In this document: piece after piece, positions 1 through 8,912 of the stretch
Layout: the number at the start of each line of letters is the position of its first letter
How positions within the stretch are numbered: position 1 is the stretch's first letter
NCBI RefSeq assembly: GCF_003185895.1
Contig: NZ_QHLY01000004.1
Coordinates: 62,001-126,000, forward strand
Direction of reading: 5' to 3'
Source of the DNA: Cryobacterium arcticum
GTDB lineage: Bacteria > Actinomycetota > Actinomycetes > Actinomycetales > Microbacteriaceae
Length of the DNA: 64,000 nt
Program-made: the position numbers and the translations under genes
Notes under the pieces: generated by a model
Told to the model about the DNA's origin: nothing
The model's input: the letters and a program-made list of their open reading frames with translations, nothing else
The model's database searches: none

Positions 1-633
1 GTCCCGCACGATCACCGTGTGCACAGAGCCGGCGCTCAGTTCGAGGGCCTTCTGCACCAGCGGGAGGTATTCGACGGTCTTGCCGGGCTCCAGGCCGCCG
101 GAGGCGGTGACGAGCACGGCGGGGCGGGCGTCGTCGATGCGCACCGCGAGCTCGCTGGCCGAGAAGCCGCCGAACACGACGGAATGCACGGCTCCGAGCC
201 GGGCGCAGGCGAGCATCGCCACGACGGCCTCCGGGATCATCGGCAGGTAGACGATCACCCGGTCGCCCCGGCCGACGCCGGCGGCGCGGAGCACCCCGGC
301 GAACCGGGCCACCCGCTCGAGCAGGTCACTGTAGCTGAGTCGCACACGGCTGCCGGTCATCGCGGAGTCGTAGATCAGTGCGGTGTGATTGCCGCGGCCG
401 GCAAGCACGTGCCGGTCGAGGGCGTTGTAGCTGGTGTTGAGGGCACCGTCGGCGAACCAGCGGTAGTCGGTGGGGGAGCGCTGTGTCAGGGCCGCGCTCG
501 GCGGCCGCACCCAGTCCACGGCCCGGGCGGCATCGAGCCAGAAGTCTTCGCGCTCGTCGATACTGCGCCGCCAGACGTCGCGGTATCGCCCTGTCTGGGC
601 GGGGGCCGTGTTCGTTCCGGTGTCGTCGATCAT
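1..633 (-). CDS. prpE: Propionyl-CoA synthetase / acyl-CoA ligase, N-terminal part (cut by window edge)
   Basis: Activates propionate (or acetate) with ATP and CoA, the entry step to the 2-methylcitrate cycle, in the cytoplasm. Only the first 211 residues are in the window; the frame is open to base 1. Reading from the ATG at 633 gives the N-terminal cap of an acetyl/propionyl-CoA synthetase, including SYNALDRHV near residue 65 and, near 130, VYLPMIPEAV followed by ARLGAVHSVVFGGFS, typical of this family. The catalytic P-loop and lysine region lies outside. A GGAGAGG ribosome site sits about 9 bases before the ATG. The gene is divergent from the GntR gene and the prpDBC operon, which favours propionate over acetate as substrate; that choice is inferred from context. 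Confidence 0.88.
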   Translation of the reverse strand, partial: MIDDTGTNTAPAQTGRYRDVWRRSIDEREDFWLDAARAVDWVRPPSAALTQRSPTDYRWFADGALNTSYNALDRHVLAGRGNHTALIYDSAMTGSRVRLSYSDLLERVARFAGVLRAAGVGRGDRVIVYLPMIPEAVVAMLACARLGAVHSVVFGGFSASELAVRIDDARPAVLVTASGGLEPGKTVEYLPLVQKALELSAGSVHTVIVRD

Positions 634-661
634 GGTGTGAACCTCTCCATTGAAGCTCTCA

Positions 662-731
662 TGTATACACAAGGTGCGATAAGTCTTGCACAGCCGGGGC
701 AATAGGGGAATAGAATGCGCTTGTGTATACA
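662..731. promoter_or_regulatory. Inverted pair of 12-bp operators in the prpE / gntR divergent promoter
   Basis: The 12-mer CTTGTGTATACA occurs at 720-731 on the plus strand and, perfectly, at 662-673 on the minus strand. The second copy overlaps the GTG start of the regulator, and a TAGAAT -10 box at 711-716 ends six bases before that GTG. The first copy lies in the prpE leader. A GTATAC-centred site is a plausible target for the adjacent GntR/FCD protein, which would control both directions at once. The sites are seen directly; the binding partner is inferred. Confidence 0.75.
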
Positions 732-1406
732 GAGACCGTGAGGCCCGCGCCGGAGCGGGCGAGCGACCGGGCCTACCGGGTGCTGCGCGATGAGATTCTC
801 GACGGCCTGCTCCCGGCCGGAACCGTGCTGCTCGAGGTGGAACAGTCCGCCAGGCTCGGCGTCTCCCGCACCCCGTTGCGCGCCGCGGTCGCCCGGCTGG
901 TGGCCGATGGTCTCGTGGCCGGCCGCAGCGGCAGGGGCTTCTCGGTGACCGAGATGTCGGTCGACTCGATCAACGACCTCTACGAGCTGCGCGAAGCCCT
1001 CGAGGAGCGCGCCGCGACCCTCGCGGCCCGCGGCGCCGACCGGTCCGCGTTCAGGGCACTGCGTGAGCGTTTCCTCGCGGCCCCTGCCCTGCTGGAGGCC
1101 GGAGAACACGGCATCCACGAGTACTACGCCCTCATCGATGAATTCGACGCGGCCATCGACGACGCCATCGGCAACTCGTTCCTGGTGGGGGCGCTCGATA
1201 CCGTGCGCACGCACCTGGTGCGCATCCGCCGTGTCGCCCGGGGCAATCCGGTGCGGCTGCGGGCCGCCGCGGCCGAGCACCTGCTGATCCTCGACGCCAT
1301 CATCGACGGTGACGCGGCGCTCGCCGCACACGCCACCCATGTGCACCTGCACCTCAGCCGGGCGAGTGTGCTCGCGATGCTCGGCGCGAATGAACCGGCT
1401 TCCTGA
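723..1406 (+). CDS. GntR-family transcriptional regulator, FCD type (probable prp regulator)
   Basis: 227-residue one-component regulator. An N-terminal winged helix-turn-helix spans about residues 12-75 ([12 protein letters not shown] is the recognition region), followed by an all-helical FCD ligand domain (about 85-215) with the usual [10 protein letters not shown] helix and late histidines in AEHLLIL and HVHLHL. The usual FH of the FCD motif reads FD here. GTG start chosen because a TAGAAT -10 box lies exactly six bases upstream, implying a leaderless mRNA; a GTG at 738 is an alternative. It starts an apparent operon with prpD, prpB and prpC and faces prpE, so it probably senses a methylcitrate-cycle intermediate. 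The ligand and sign of control cannot be read from sequence. Confidence 0.85.
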   Translation: MYTETVRPAPERASDRAYRVLRDEILDGLLPAGTVLLEVEQSARLGVSRTPLRAAVARLVADGLVAGRSGRGFSVTEMSVDSINDLYELREALEERAATLAARGADRSAFRALRERFLAAPALLEAGEHGIHEYYALIDEFDAAIDDAIGNSFLVGALDTVRTHLVRIRRVARGNPVRLRAAAAEHLLILDAIIDGDAALAAHATHVHLHLSRASVLAMLGANEPAS

Positions 1407-1435
1407 CCGACCAGAGACGACGAAAGGACCATCCC

Positions 1436-2971
1436 GTGCAGACAACCCACGTGCGCGTTCACCCCAGCGAGGAGAGCCCCGCCCGCTCCGAGCAACTGGC
1501 CTGGAAGATCGCTGCCAGCGCGGCCGACCCGGTTGCCGTCGACGCCGACGTGATCGAGATGATCATCAACCGGGTGATCGACAACGCCGCCGTTGCCGCC
1601 GCCTCGCTCACCCGGGCGCCGGTATCCGCCGCGCGCTCGCAGGCGCTGGCCCACCCGCGGTCCAGCGGCGGAGCCGGCGCCACGGTGTTCGGGCCGTCCG
1701 TCAGCCGCCGGGTCTCCCCGGAGTGGGCCGCATGGGCCAACGGCGTTGCGGTGCGGGAGCTCGACTACCACGACACCTTCCTCGCCGCCGAGTACTCGCA
1801 CCCCGGCGACAACATTCCGCCCATCGTCGCCGTGGCCCAGCACCTGGCCGCCGGCCGCGGACTCACCGGCCGTGAGCTCGTGCGCGGCATCGCCACCGGC
1901 TACGAGGTGCAGATCGACCTGGCCCGCTCGATCAGCCTGCACAGGCACAAGATCGACCACGTCGCCCACCTCGGACCGTCGGCCGCGGCCGGCATCGGTA
2001 CCCTGCTGGGCCTGGACCCCGACACGATCTTCCAGGCCGTCGGCCAGGCCCTGCACACCACCACCGCCACCCGGCAGTCCCGCAAGGGCGAGATCTCCAG
2101 CTGGAAGGCCTACGCGCCCGCCTTCGCCGGGAAGATGGCCGTCGAGGCCGTCGACCGGGCCATGCGCGGCCAGACCAGCCCCACCCCGATCTACGAGGGT
2201 GAGGACGGCGTGATCGCCTGGCTGCTCGATGGGCCGGATGCCGGCTACGACGTCTCACTGCCGGCCGCCGGCGAGTCCAAGCGCGCGATCCTGGACAGCT
2301 TCACCAAGGAGCACTCCGCGGAGTACCAGGCCCAGGCCCTCATCGACCTCGCCCGGAAGCTCAACCGCGAGCACCCCGAGATCCTGGCGCCTGGCGCCAT
2401 CGCGAGCATCGTCATCCACACCTCGCACCACACCCACAACGTGATCGGCTCCGGCGCCAACGACCCGCAGAAGTACGACCCGCGGGCCAGCCGGGAGACC
2501 CTGGACCACTCCGTGCCGTACATCTTCACCGTGGCACTGCAGGACGGCTCCTGGCACCACGAAGACTCGTACCGGCCGGAGCGGGCCAGGCGGGCCGACA
2601 CCGTGGCGCTGTGGAACACCGTGGCCACCCGCGAGGATGCCGAATGGACCCGCCGTTACCACGCCGACGACCCCGCCGAGAAGGCCTTCGGCGGCCGGGT
2701 GGAGATCGAGCTCACCAACGGCAGCCGCCTGGTCGACGAGCTCGCCGTCGCGGATGCGCATCCGCTCGGCGCCCGCCCGTTTGTGCGGGCCGACTACGTG
2801 GCCAAGTTCCGGCTGCTCGCCGCCGACGCCCTCGAGCCGGGCGACATCGACCGGTTCCTCGACCTCGCCCAACGCCTGCCGGAACTCAGCAGCGCCGACC
2901 TCGGTGCGCTCACCCTCGTGGCCAGACCCGGCCTGCTCGACTCCCTGCCCAGCCTGAACGGAATCTTCTGA
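1436..2971 (+). CDS. prpD: 2-methylcitrate dehydratase
   Basis: 511-residue MmgE/PrpD-family enzyme that dehydrates 2-methylcitrate to 2-methyl-cis-aconitate in propionate breakdown. Family hallmarks seen: [20 protein letters not shown] near 105-125, the helix with [15 protein letters not shown], and the His-rich stretch [15 protein letters not shown] near 325. Length fits PrpD (about 480-510). GTG start with a GAAAGGA ribosome site 9 bases before it. It is 29 bases after the GntR gene, and its TGA overlaps the prpB ATG by one base (TGATG), so the three enzymes are translationally linked. Confidence 0.95.
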   Translation: MQTTHVRVHPSEESPARSEQLAWKIAASAADPVAVDADVIEMIINRVIDNAAVAAASLTRAPVSAARSQALAHPRSSGGAGATVFGPSVSRRVSPEWAAWANGVAVRELDYHDTFLAAEYSHPGDNIPPIVAVAQHLAAGRGLTGRELVRGIATGYEVQIDLARSISLHRHKIDHVAHLGPSAAAGIGTLLGLDPDTIFQAVGQALHTTTATRQSRKGEISSWKAYAPAFAGKMAVEAVDRAMRGQTSPTPIYEGEDGVIAWLLDGPDAGYDVSLPAAGESKRAILDSFTKEHSAEYQAQALIDLARKLNREHPEILAPGAIASIVIHTSHHTHNVIGSGANDPQKYDPRASRETLDHSVPYIFTVALQDGSWHHEDSYRPERARRADTVALWNTVATREDAEWTRRYHADDPAEKAFGGRVEIELTNGSRLVDELAVADAHPLGARPFVRADYVAKFRLLAADALEPGDIDRFLDLAQRLPELSSADLGALTLVARPGLLDSLPSLNGIF

Positions 2972-3879
2972 TGCTCTACTCCGGCCTCACCCCCGCCGCC
3001 AAGCGCGAGAAGTTGCGCGCCGACCTTGCCGGCGGCGGCCTGCTGCGCTTTCCCGGCGCGTTCAACCCGCTCTCCGCCCGGCTGATCGAGACCAAGGGTT
3101 TCGAGGGCGTCTACATCTCCGGGGCCGTGCTCGCCGCCGACCTCGGCCTGCCCGACATCGGCCTGACCACCCTCACCGAAGTCGCCGCCCGCAGCCAGCA
3201 GATCTCCCGCATGACCGACCTGCCCACCCTGGTGGATGCCGACACCGGCTTCGGCGAACCGATGAACGTGGCCCGCACCGTGCAGACCCTCGAGGACGCC
3301 GGTGTGGCCGGCCTGCACATCGAAGACCAGGTCAACCCGAAACGCTGCGGGCACCTCGACGGCAAACAGGTGGTCGACACCGACACCGCTCTCAAGCGCA
3401 TCCGGGCGGCCGTCGACGCCCGGCGCGACCCGAACCTGCTCGTGATGGCACGCACCGACATCCGCGCCGTCGACGGGCTGGCTGCGGCGATCGACCGGGC
3501 CAAGGCTCTCGTCGACGCCGGCGCCGACGCGATCTTCCCCGAGGCGATGGGTACCCTGGCCGAGTTCGAGGCCATCCGCGCGGCCGTGGACGTGCCGATC
3601 CTGGCCAATATGACCGAGTTCGGCAAGAGTGAACTCTTCCGGGTCGACCAGCTCGAGGGCGTCGGCGTGAACCTGGTGATCTTCCCGGTTTCGCTGCTGC
3701 GGCTGGCGATGGGAGCGGCCGAGGCCGGCCTGGACACGATTCTGGCCGAGGGCTCGCTGACCAGCCGGGTGCCGGAGATGCAGACCCGGGCCGAGCTCTA
3801 CCGGCTGCTCGACTACGAGGCCTACAATCACTTCGATTCGGGCATTTTCAACTTCTCTCTGGGCGGCCACGACGGCTAG
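2971..3879 (+). CDS. prpB: 2-methylisocitrate lyase
   Basis: 302-residue member of the isocitrate lyase/PEP mutase superfamily; it cleaves 2-methylisocitrate to pyruvate and succinate. The catalytic loop PKRCGHLDGK is near residues 127-136, with the metal-binding acidic stretch VDADTGFGE at about 87-95 and IEDQ at about 121. Short length and KRCGH separate it from true isocitrate lyase (about 430 residues). The ATG overlaps the prpD stop. Part of the gntR-prpDBC operon. Confidence 0.95.
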   Translation: MLYSGLTPAAKREKLRADLAGGGLLRFPGAFNPLSARLIETKGFEGVYISGAVLAADLGLPDIGLTTLTEVAARSQQISRMTDLPTLVDADTGFGEPMNVARTVQTLEDAGVAGLHIEDQVNPKRCGHLDGKQVVDTDTALKRIRAAVDARRDPNLLVMARTDIRAVDGLAAAIDRAKALVDAGADAIFPEAMGTLAEFEAIRAAVDVPILANMTEFGKSELFRVDQLEGVGVNLVIFPVSLLRLAMGAAEAGLDTILAEGSLTSRVPEMQTRAELYRLLDYEAYNHFDSGIFNFSLGGHDG

Positions 3880-3947
3880 CGCCCCCGCCACGACAACCAG
3901 ACTGCACCACCAGCACGGCCAGGAACACAGGACGCAAAGGAGCTTTC

Positions 3948-5138
3948 ATGAGTGCCAACCAGCCCATCGTCACACCGGCGGCCGGCCCGCCGGAGCGCCC
4001 GCAGATTCACAAGGGCCTCGCCGGGGTGGTGGCCGACGAGACGGCCGTGTCCCGGGTCAACCCTGACTCCAACTCGCTGCTCTACCGCGGCTACCCCGTG
4101 CAGGAGCTGGCGGCGCAGAAGAGCTTCGAAGAGGTCGCCTACCTGCTCTGGTACGGCGAGCTGCCCGGCGACAAGGAGCTGGCCGAGTTCGAGGTGGCCG
4201 AGCGTTCGCTCCGCCGGCTCGACCACTCGGTGCGCCGGGTGATCGACGAGATTCCCACCTCGGCCGACCCGATGGACGTGGTGCGCACGGCGGTGAGCGT
4301 GATCGGCGCGAACGACCTCACCACCCCCGACTCGTCACTCGAGGCCAACCGGGCCAAGGCACTGCGCCTGTTCGCGCAACTGCCCGCCATCGTCGCTTAC
4401 GACCAGCGCCGCCGGCACGGCCTCGAGCTGGTCGAACCGCGCGACGACCTGGGCTACTCGGCGAACTTCCTCTACATGACCTTCGGTGAAGTGTCGGAGC
4501 TCGCGGTGGTGGAGGCGTTCGACGTGTCGATGATCATGTACGCCGAGCACTCCTTCAACGCCTCGACCTTCACCGCCCGGGTGATCACCTCCACCCTCTC
4601 CGACCTGTATTCGGCGGTCACCGGCGCGATCGGTGCGCTCAAGGGGCCGCTACACGGCGGTGCCAACGAAGCCGTGATGCAGATCTTCGACGAGATCGGC
4701 CTCGGCGACGGCGCGGGGGAGCGCGCCGCGCTCTGGCTCGACGACACCCTCGCGCACAAGCGCAAGGTGATGGGCTTCGGCCACCGGGTCTACAAGCACG
4801 GTGACTCCCGCGTGCCCACCATGCACGCGGCACTGCTCACCCTGATCGAGCACTACGAGCGGCCCGACCTGATGGTGCTCTACGACGCCCTGGCCGCCGG
4901 AATGAGCGAGCGCACCGGCATCCTGCCCAACCTGGACTACCCGTCGGGGCCGGCGTACCACCTGATGGGCTTCGACACCGCGACCTTCACCCCGATCTTC
5001 GTGGCCGCCAGGGTGACCGGCTGGACGGCGCACGTCATGGAACAGCTGGCCGCGAACTCGTTGATCCGGCCGCTCTCGTTCTACACCGGTACCCCCGAAC
5101 GGCACCTGGCGCCTCCGGACGCGAACGAAGTGCTCTGA
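3948..5138 (+). CDS. prpC: 2-methylcitrate synthase (citrate synthase family)
   Basis: 396-residue enzyme condensing propionyl-CoA with oxaloacetate. Citrate synthase signatures: LKGPLHGGANEAV (active-site His, about 228-240), GFGHRVYKHGDSR (second active-site His, about 275-287), and NLDYPSGPAYHLMG near 330. Subunit length (short type I) and context with prpD and prpB argue for methylcitrate synthase; some activity on acetyl-CoA is usual in this family. AAAGGAG ribosome site six bases before ATG. 68 bases separate it from prpB, with no hairpin that I trust. Confidence 0.93.
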   Translation: MSANQPIVTPAAGPPERPQIHKGLAGVVADETAVSRVNPDSNSLLYRGYPVQELAAQKSFEEVAYLLWYGELPGDKELAEFEVAERSLRRLDHSVRRVIDEIPTSADPMDVVRTAVSVIGANDLTTPDSSLEANRAKALRLFAQLPAIVAYDQRRRHGLELVEPRDDLGYSANFLYMTFGEVSELAVVEAFDVSMIMYAEHSFNASTFTARVITSTLSDLYSAVTGAIGALKGPLHGGANEAVMQIFDEIGLGDGAGERAALWLDDTLAHKRKVMGFGHRVYKHGDSRVPTMHAALLTLIEHYERPDLMVLYDALAAGMSERTGILPNLDYPSGPAYHLMGFDTATFTPIFVAARVTGWTAHVMEQLAANSLIRPLSFYTGTPERHLAPPDANEVL

Positions 5139-5158
5139 GTCGCCTCCATACTGGGGAG

Positions 5159-6004
5159 ATGACTGTACTGATTGCCGGATGCGGCGACCTCGGCACCGAG
5201 GTGGGCCTGCGCCTGGTGGCGCTCGGCCAACACGTGGTCGGCCTCCGCCGCCAGGCCGGAGTGCTGCCCGCCGCACTGAACGGCCAGTCCGTCGACCTGG
5301 CCGTGCAGCGGCCCGTGGTGCCGCCGGACACCGACATCGTGATCGTCGCGATCGCGGCCGGCAACCCCGACCCGCAGGTGTACCGGGCGGCTTACGTGAC
5401 CGGCCTGGCCAACCTGCTCGACGCCCTCGACGACGCGCGAGTCACCCCCCGACGGTTCCTGCTGGTGTCCTCCACCGCCGTCTACGACGTGAACGACGGC
5501 AGCGACGTGGACGAGCTGACCCCGGCCACCGCGGCCACCGGAACCGATGCGATCCTGCTCGAAGCCGAAGAGCTGCTGCACAGCCGTATCCCCGCCGCCG
5601 TGGTGCTGCGGCTGGCCGGCATCTACGGCCCCGGCCGGGAACGTCTGATCGGCCAGGTGCGCTCGGGCCGGGCCGCGGTCTCAGCCCGCACCCGCCTGAC
5701 CAACCGGATCCACCGGGACGACGCGGCGGCCGCGATCGTGCACCTGGTGCTCGGCACGGCGGAGCCGGAGCCGCTCTACCTCGGCGTCGACAGCGCCCCG
5801 GTGCCGAGCGTGGAGGTGCTGGACTTCCTCGCCGCCGAGCTCGGCCTGCCGCAGCCGGAGATCACCGAAACCGGTGGCACGCGCGGGGGCGACAAGCGGC
5901 TGAGCAACCGGCGGCTGCTCGAGACCGGGTTCACCCTGGCCTACCCCAGCTACCGCGAGGGCTACCGGGCCGTTCTGGCCGGCGACGGGGTGCGGCACCC
6001 CTAG
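5159..6004 (+). CDS. NAD(P)-dependent epimerase/reductase-like Rossmann protein
   Basis: 281-residue extended-SDR-like protein of the sugar-nucleotide epimerase type. N-terminal Rossmann motif IAGCGDLGTEVGLRL (about residues 4-18), SSTAVYDV near 104-111, RLAGIYGPGRERL near 145-157, and NRIHRDDAAAAI near 178-189 resemble the NAD-dependent epimerase/YeeZ group. Substrate unknown. A CATACT -10 box ends six bases before the ATG, indicating leaderless transcription independent of prpC. Its TAG stop shares the palindrome CTAG with the stop of the convergent MOSC gene. Confidence 0.75.
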   Translation: MTVLIAGCGDLGTEVGLRLVALGQHVVGLRRQAGVLPAALNGQSVDLAVQRPVVPPDTDIVIVAIAAGNPDPQVYRAAYVTGLANLLDALDDARVTPRRFLLVSSTAVYDVNDGSDVDELTPATAATGTDAILLEAEELLHSRIPAAVVLRLAGIYGPGRERLIGQVRSGRAAVSARTRLTNRIHRDDAAAAIVHLVLGTAEPEPLYLGVDSAPVPSVEVLDFLAAELGLPQPEITETGGTRGGDKRLSNRRLLETGFTLAYPSYREGYRAVLAGDGVRHP

Positions 6005-6552
6005 GTTCCGGGTGTCTCCGTGCTCAGCGGAACAGTGCTGAGCATCCGCGCCGGACCCAGCCGCAGAGTCCCGTCGGTCAGCGGTTCGCAGCGCATGCCG
6101 CCGCGCCCGCGCAGCGCCCGGTGCGCGCCGGGAGCCAGCACCACGTCCATCCACGCGCACGGATTCGCCGGCCGGTTGGCCCGGAACCGAACTGGTCCAT
6201 CGCCGGTGTCGAGGGAGAACTCCGCCCCGCGCAGGGCGTCGACGTCCACGCCGCGCAGCAGGATGTTGCGCCGGGTGCTGATCGGGGCGAGGGTGCGCGG
6301 CAGGCCGAGGTCATCCGCCACCTGCTCGAGCACCGCCGCGTTCATCACCGTGACCGACGCGTGCACGTGCGCGCGCTGACCGAAGTGCCGGTCGCCCACG
6401 ATGCCGAGGCCCGCCCGCAACCGAATGCTGGCGTGGCTCTCCTCACCGACCGCGGGCAACGGCCCGTCGGCCGGCCGGCCCTCGTAGCGGTGCACCGCCG
6501 AGGCCAGCAGCAGCACGATCTCGACGTCGGCGCCGTACGGCAGGGAGATCAC
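6001..6552 (-). CDS. MOSC-domain protein
   Basis: 183 residues. MOSC (molybdenum-cofactor sulfurase C-terminal) features seen: GIVGDRHFGQ near 53-62, STRRNILLRG near 94-103, and NPCAWMD near 128-134 with the conserved cysteine thought to carry sulfur in this family, then RGRGGMRC. GTG start at 6552 is chosen because it comes 4 bases after the stop of the upstream 88-residue gene; a longer frame from 6588 would overlap that gene. Third gene of an apparent operon with the MFS pump. Substrate unknown; related proteins move activated sulfur or reduce N-hydroxylated compounds. Confidence 0.82.
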   Translation of the reverse strand: MISLPYGADVEIVLLLASAVHRYEGRPADGPLPAVGEESHASIRLRAGLGIVGDRHFGQRAHVHASVTVMNAAVLEQVADDLGLPRTLAPISTRRNILLRGVDVDALRGAEFSLDTGDGPVRFRANRPANPCAWMDVVLAPGAHRALRGRGGMRCEPLTDGTLRLGPARMLSTVPLSTETPGT

Positions 6553-6556
6553 GGCA

Positions 6557-6823
6557 TCAGGCCGGCATACCCGCCTGCACGGGCACAAACTCCACGTTGT
6601 TGGTGGGGTGCACGGTCTTGGCCGGCGCCCGGGAGAACCCCTTGGCGTCGAGGCGGTTCTCGGCCCGGTACACGGCCAGCGCCTCGTCGTAGAGCTCGTT
6701 CAGTTTGCGGCCGGTGTATTCGGCCTCGCTGCCGTCGGTGAAACGGATGCTGATGGGCGTTTTGGCGGGGAAGTGCCGGTTCATGCGGACGAAGCCGTCG
6801 GCATCCTGGGTCAGTGTGATCAT
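6557..6823 (-). CDS. Uncharacterised 88-residue protein between MFS pump and MOSC gene
   Basis: I do not recognise a named family. The protein starts MITLTQDADG, is soluble (no hydrophobic run) and has a compact mixed fold with FTDGSEAEYTGRKLNELYDEA near residues 29-49, ending in a polar tail. Its ATG overlaps the MFS stop in ATGA, and the MOSC GTG follows its stop by 4 bases, so the three are almost certainly co-translated. The tight coupling supports a real gene. A function related to the pump or the MOSC enzyme is possible but unproven. Confidence 0.75.
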   Translation of the reverse strand: MITLTQDADGFVRMNRHFPAKTPISIRFTDGSEAEYTGRKLNELYDEALAVYRAENRLDAKGFSRAPAKTVHPTNNVEFVPVQAGMPA

Positions 6824-8307
6824 GGGGCTAATTCTCCCGCAACCGGCTCCTCCAGAACCGCCACATCGCTGAAAGCGAGCTTGGGCACGAAGAACAACAA
6901 CACCCCGGCCGCGAGGGCGCCGACGCCGCAGATGGTCCAGACCGTGAGGTAGCCGCCCAGGCTGGCCGCCGTGCTGGTCACCGTGGATGCCGCGCCCACG
7001 ATCAGCACCACCCCGAAGATTCCGGAGGCGAAGGAGCCGCCGATGGTCTTGGTGGTGTTGGTGAGGGCGGCGGCGATGCCGGTCTGGCCGCGCGGGGCCG
7101 CGGCCGCGGCGGCGGCGGGCAGCGCCCCGACCAGGGCGCCGGAGCCGAGCCCGGCGATGGCCATGTTGGTGAACACCTGCCAGGTCTCCAGGTGGAACGG
7201 CAGGAAGAGCAGGTAGCCGAGCGCCACCAGGAAAGTGGCCGCGATCAGCGCCACCCGCGGGCTGGCGAGCCGGGACACCATCGGGAACAGCAGTGCGCCG
7301 ACGATCATCGAAATCAGGTAGGCGCCGATCAGGGTGGAGATGTCGCTGGCATCCAGCCCCAGGCCGTAACCGTTGGCCCGGTCGGTGCCGGCGTAGGTGG
7401 CCAGCGGCGCCTGCGCGCCGAGCAGGCTGATGCCCACCAGGCCCGCGGTGAGCTGGACCGGCCACATGTTCGGCTGCCGCAGCACCCGCAGGTCGATGGC
7501 CGGGTCTTTCTGGCGCAGTTCGAACCGGCCGAACGGGATGAAGCTGAGGATGCCCACCAGGATGAGCACCCACACCCACCAGGCCCCCGGGCCGTTCAGG
7601 CGCAGGAACGTGAGGCCGGAGGTGATCAGCAGCAGCCCGACGGTGAGCAGGATGAACCCCCGGGTGTCCAGGCTCCGGCCGGTGACGGGCTCGGACTCCG
7701 GCACGCCGAACCAGATGGCGAAGAACACCAGGGTCACCGCGATCGCCGGCATGAACAGCGTGAGTGTGACGTTCTCGCCGAGCGCGGCGAACACCCGGCC
7801 GCCCGAGAGCGCCCCGATGATGGCGCCGGCCTCGAGCGCGACCACGAGCAGGCCGGCCGCCCGGCGAGTCTGCGACGCGCCGCGACCGGTGCGCCGGCCA
7901 CGATCGAAGATCAGCGCCACTTCCAGCGGCAGCCAGACCACGTAGAAGCCCTGCAGCGCCCACGCCGCGAGGAAGCTCCAGAAGTCGCCGGCGAAGGCCA
8001 GCCACCAGCTCGCGCCGGCGGTGAGCACGGTGGAGACCAGCAGGATGCGTCGGTGCCCGTACAGGTCGCCGAGCTTGGCCAGGAACGGCACGCTGATCGC
8101 CGCGACCAGCAGTTGGGCGGCTTCGAACCAGTTGAAATCGGCGTCGTGGATACCCAGGTGCCGCACCAGGTCGGGGATCAGGGGGATGTAGAAACCCTGC
8201 AGGATGCCGCTGGTGATCTCCACCAGGAACAGGAAACCGACCAGGCTCGCGGTCACTCCCGCGGCCGAACTCGTAAACCTCGCGGAGCCCCGCGCGAAAC
8301 TCATCAT
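6820..8307 (-). CDS. MFS drug/metabolite transporter, 14-helix type
   Basis: 495-residue major facilitator protein of the inner membrane. About 14 hydrophobic helices are visible, with the motif A-like loop LGDLYGHRRIL after helix 2 (about residues 71-81) and a lengthened C-terminal half, as in DHA2-like antiporters. Substrate not predictable. The first of two adjacent ATGs (8307) is chosen because a TAGCAT -10 box ends exactly six bases upstream. It heads a three-gene operon and is divergent from the phosphoribosyltransferase gene, 68 bases away. Confidence 0.85.
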   Translation of the reverse strand: MMSFARGSARFTSSAAGVTASLVGFLFLVEITSGILQGFYIPLIPDLVRHLGIHDADFNWFEAAQLLVAAISVPFLAKLGDLYGHRRILLVSTVLTAGASWWLAFAGDFWSFLAAWALQGFYVVWLPLEVALIFDRGRRTGRGASQTRRAAGLLVVALEAGAIIGALSGGRVFAALGENVTLTLFMPAIAVTLVFFAIWFGVPESEPVTGRSLDTRGFILLTVGLLLITSGLTFLRLNGPGAWWVWVLILVGILSFIPFGRFELRQKDPAIDLRVLRQPNMWPVQLTAGLVGISLLGAQAPLATYAGTDRANGYGLGLDASDISTLIGAYLISMIVGALLFPMVSRLASPRVALIAATFLVALGYLLFLPFHLETWQVFTNMAIAGLGSGALVGALPAAAAAAAPRGQTGIAAALTNTTKTIGGSFASGIFGVVLIVGAASTVTSTAASLGGYLTVWTICGVGALAAGVLLFFVPKLAFSDVAVLEEPVAGELAP

Positions 8308-8375
8308 GGTCGGATGCTAGTGGTCAGGGTCCTTCGTCCGCGCGCGGCGCGGGCACGAGGTTCTACCATTGACAA

Positions 8376-8912
8376 ATGCAACCCGACCAGCACACCGAGA
8401 CCACCGCCACCGCTACCCCTCCCCGCGAGGTGTTGGAGTGGACAGAATTCGCCGACGCCTCCAGGATCCTGGCGTCGACCGTGCTTGCCAGCGGGTTCCA
8501 GCCCGACGTCGTGATCGCCATCGCCCGCGGCGGACTGCTGCTGGCCGGGGCGATCTCCTACGCGCTCGGCACCAAGAACTGCGGCTCCATCAACGTGGAG
8601 TTCTACACCGGCATCGACGAGCGCCTCCCGGAGCCCGTGCTCTCCGGTCCGATGCTCGACGCTCCCGCCCTGGCCGGCAAGCGGGTGCTGCTGGTCGACG
8701 ACGTCTCCGACTCCGGCCACACCCTGGCCCTGGTCGTCGGCATCCTCAAGGAATCGGCCGGAGAGGTGCGCTCCGCGACGCTGTACACCAAGCCGCGCAC
8801 CGTGCACGTGCCCGACTTCACCTGGCGCGAGACCGACGGTTGGATCGTGTTCCCGTGGTCGGCGCTGCCGCCCGTGACGGCCACGCCCCTCACCGCGGTG
8901 GTCGACGCGTGA
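8376..8912 (+). CDS. Purine-type phosphoribosyltransferase
   Basis: 178-residue type I phosphoribosyltransferase. The PRPP loop is seen as RVLLVDDVSDSGHTL (about residues 107-121), preceded by the hydrophobic strand and PP loop VIAIARGGLLLAG (about 47-59). This resembles xanthine or hypoxanthine phosphoribosyltransferase-like salvage proteins, but the base specificity is not clear. A TACCAT -10 box ends six bases before ATG (leaderless). Its stop overlaps the GTG of the S51-type peptidase gene (GTGA). Confidence 0.85.
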   Translation: MQPDQHTETTATATPPREVLEWTEFADASRILASTVLASGFQPDVVIAIARGGLLLAGAISYALGTKNCGSINVEFYTGIDERLPEPVLSGPMLDAPALAGKRVLLVDDVSDSGHTLALVVGILKESAGEVRSATLYTKPRTVHVPDFTWRETDGWIVFPWSALPPVTATPLTAVVDA

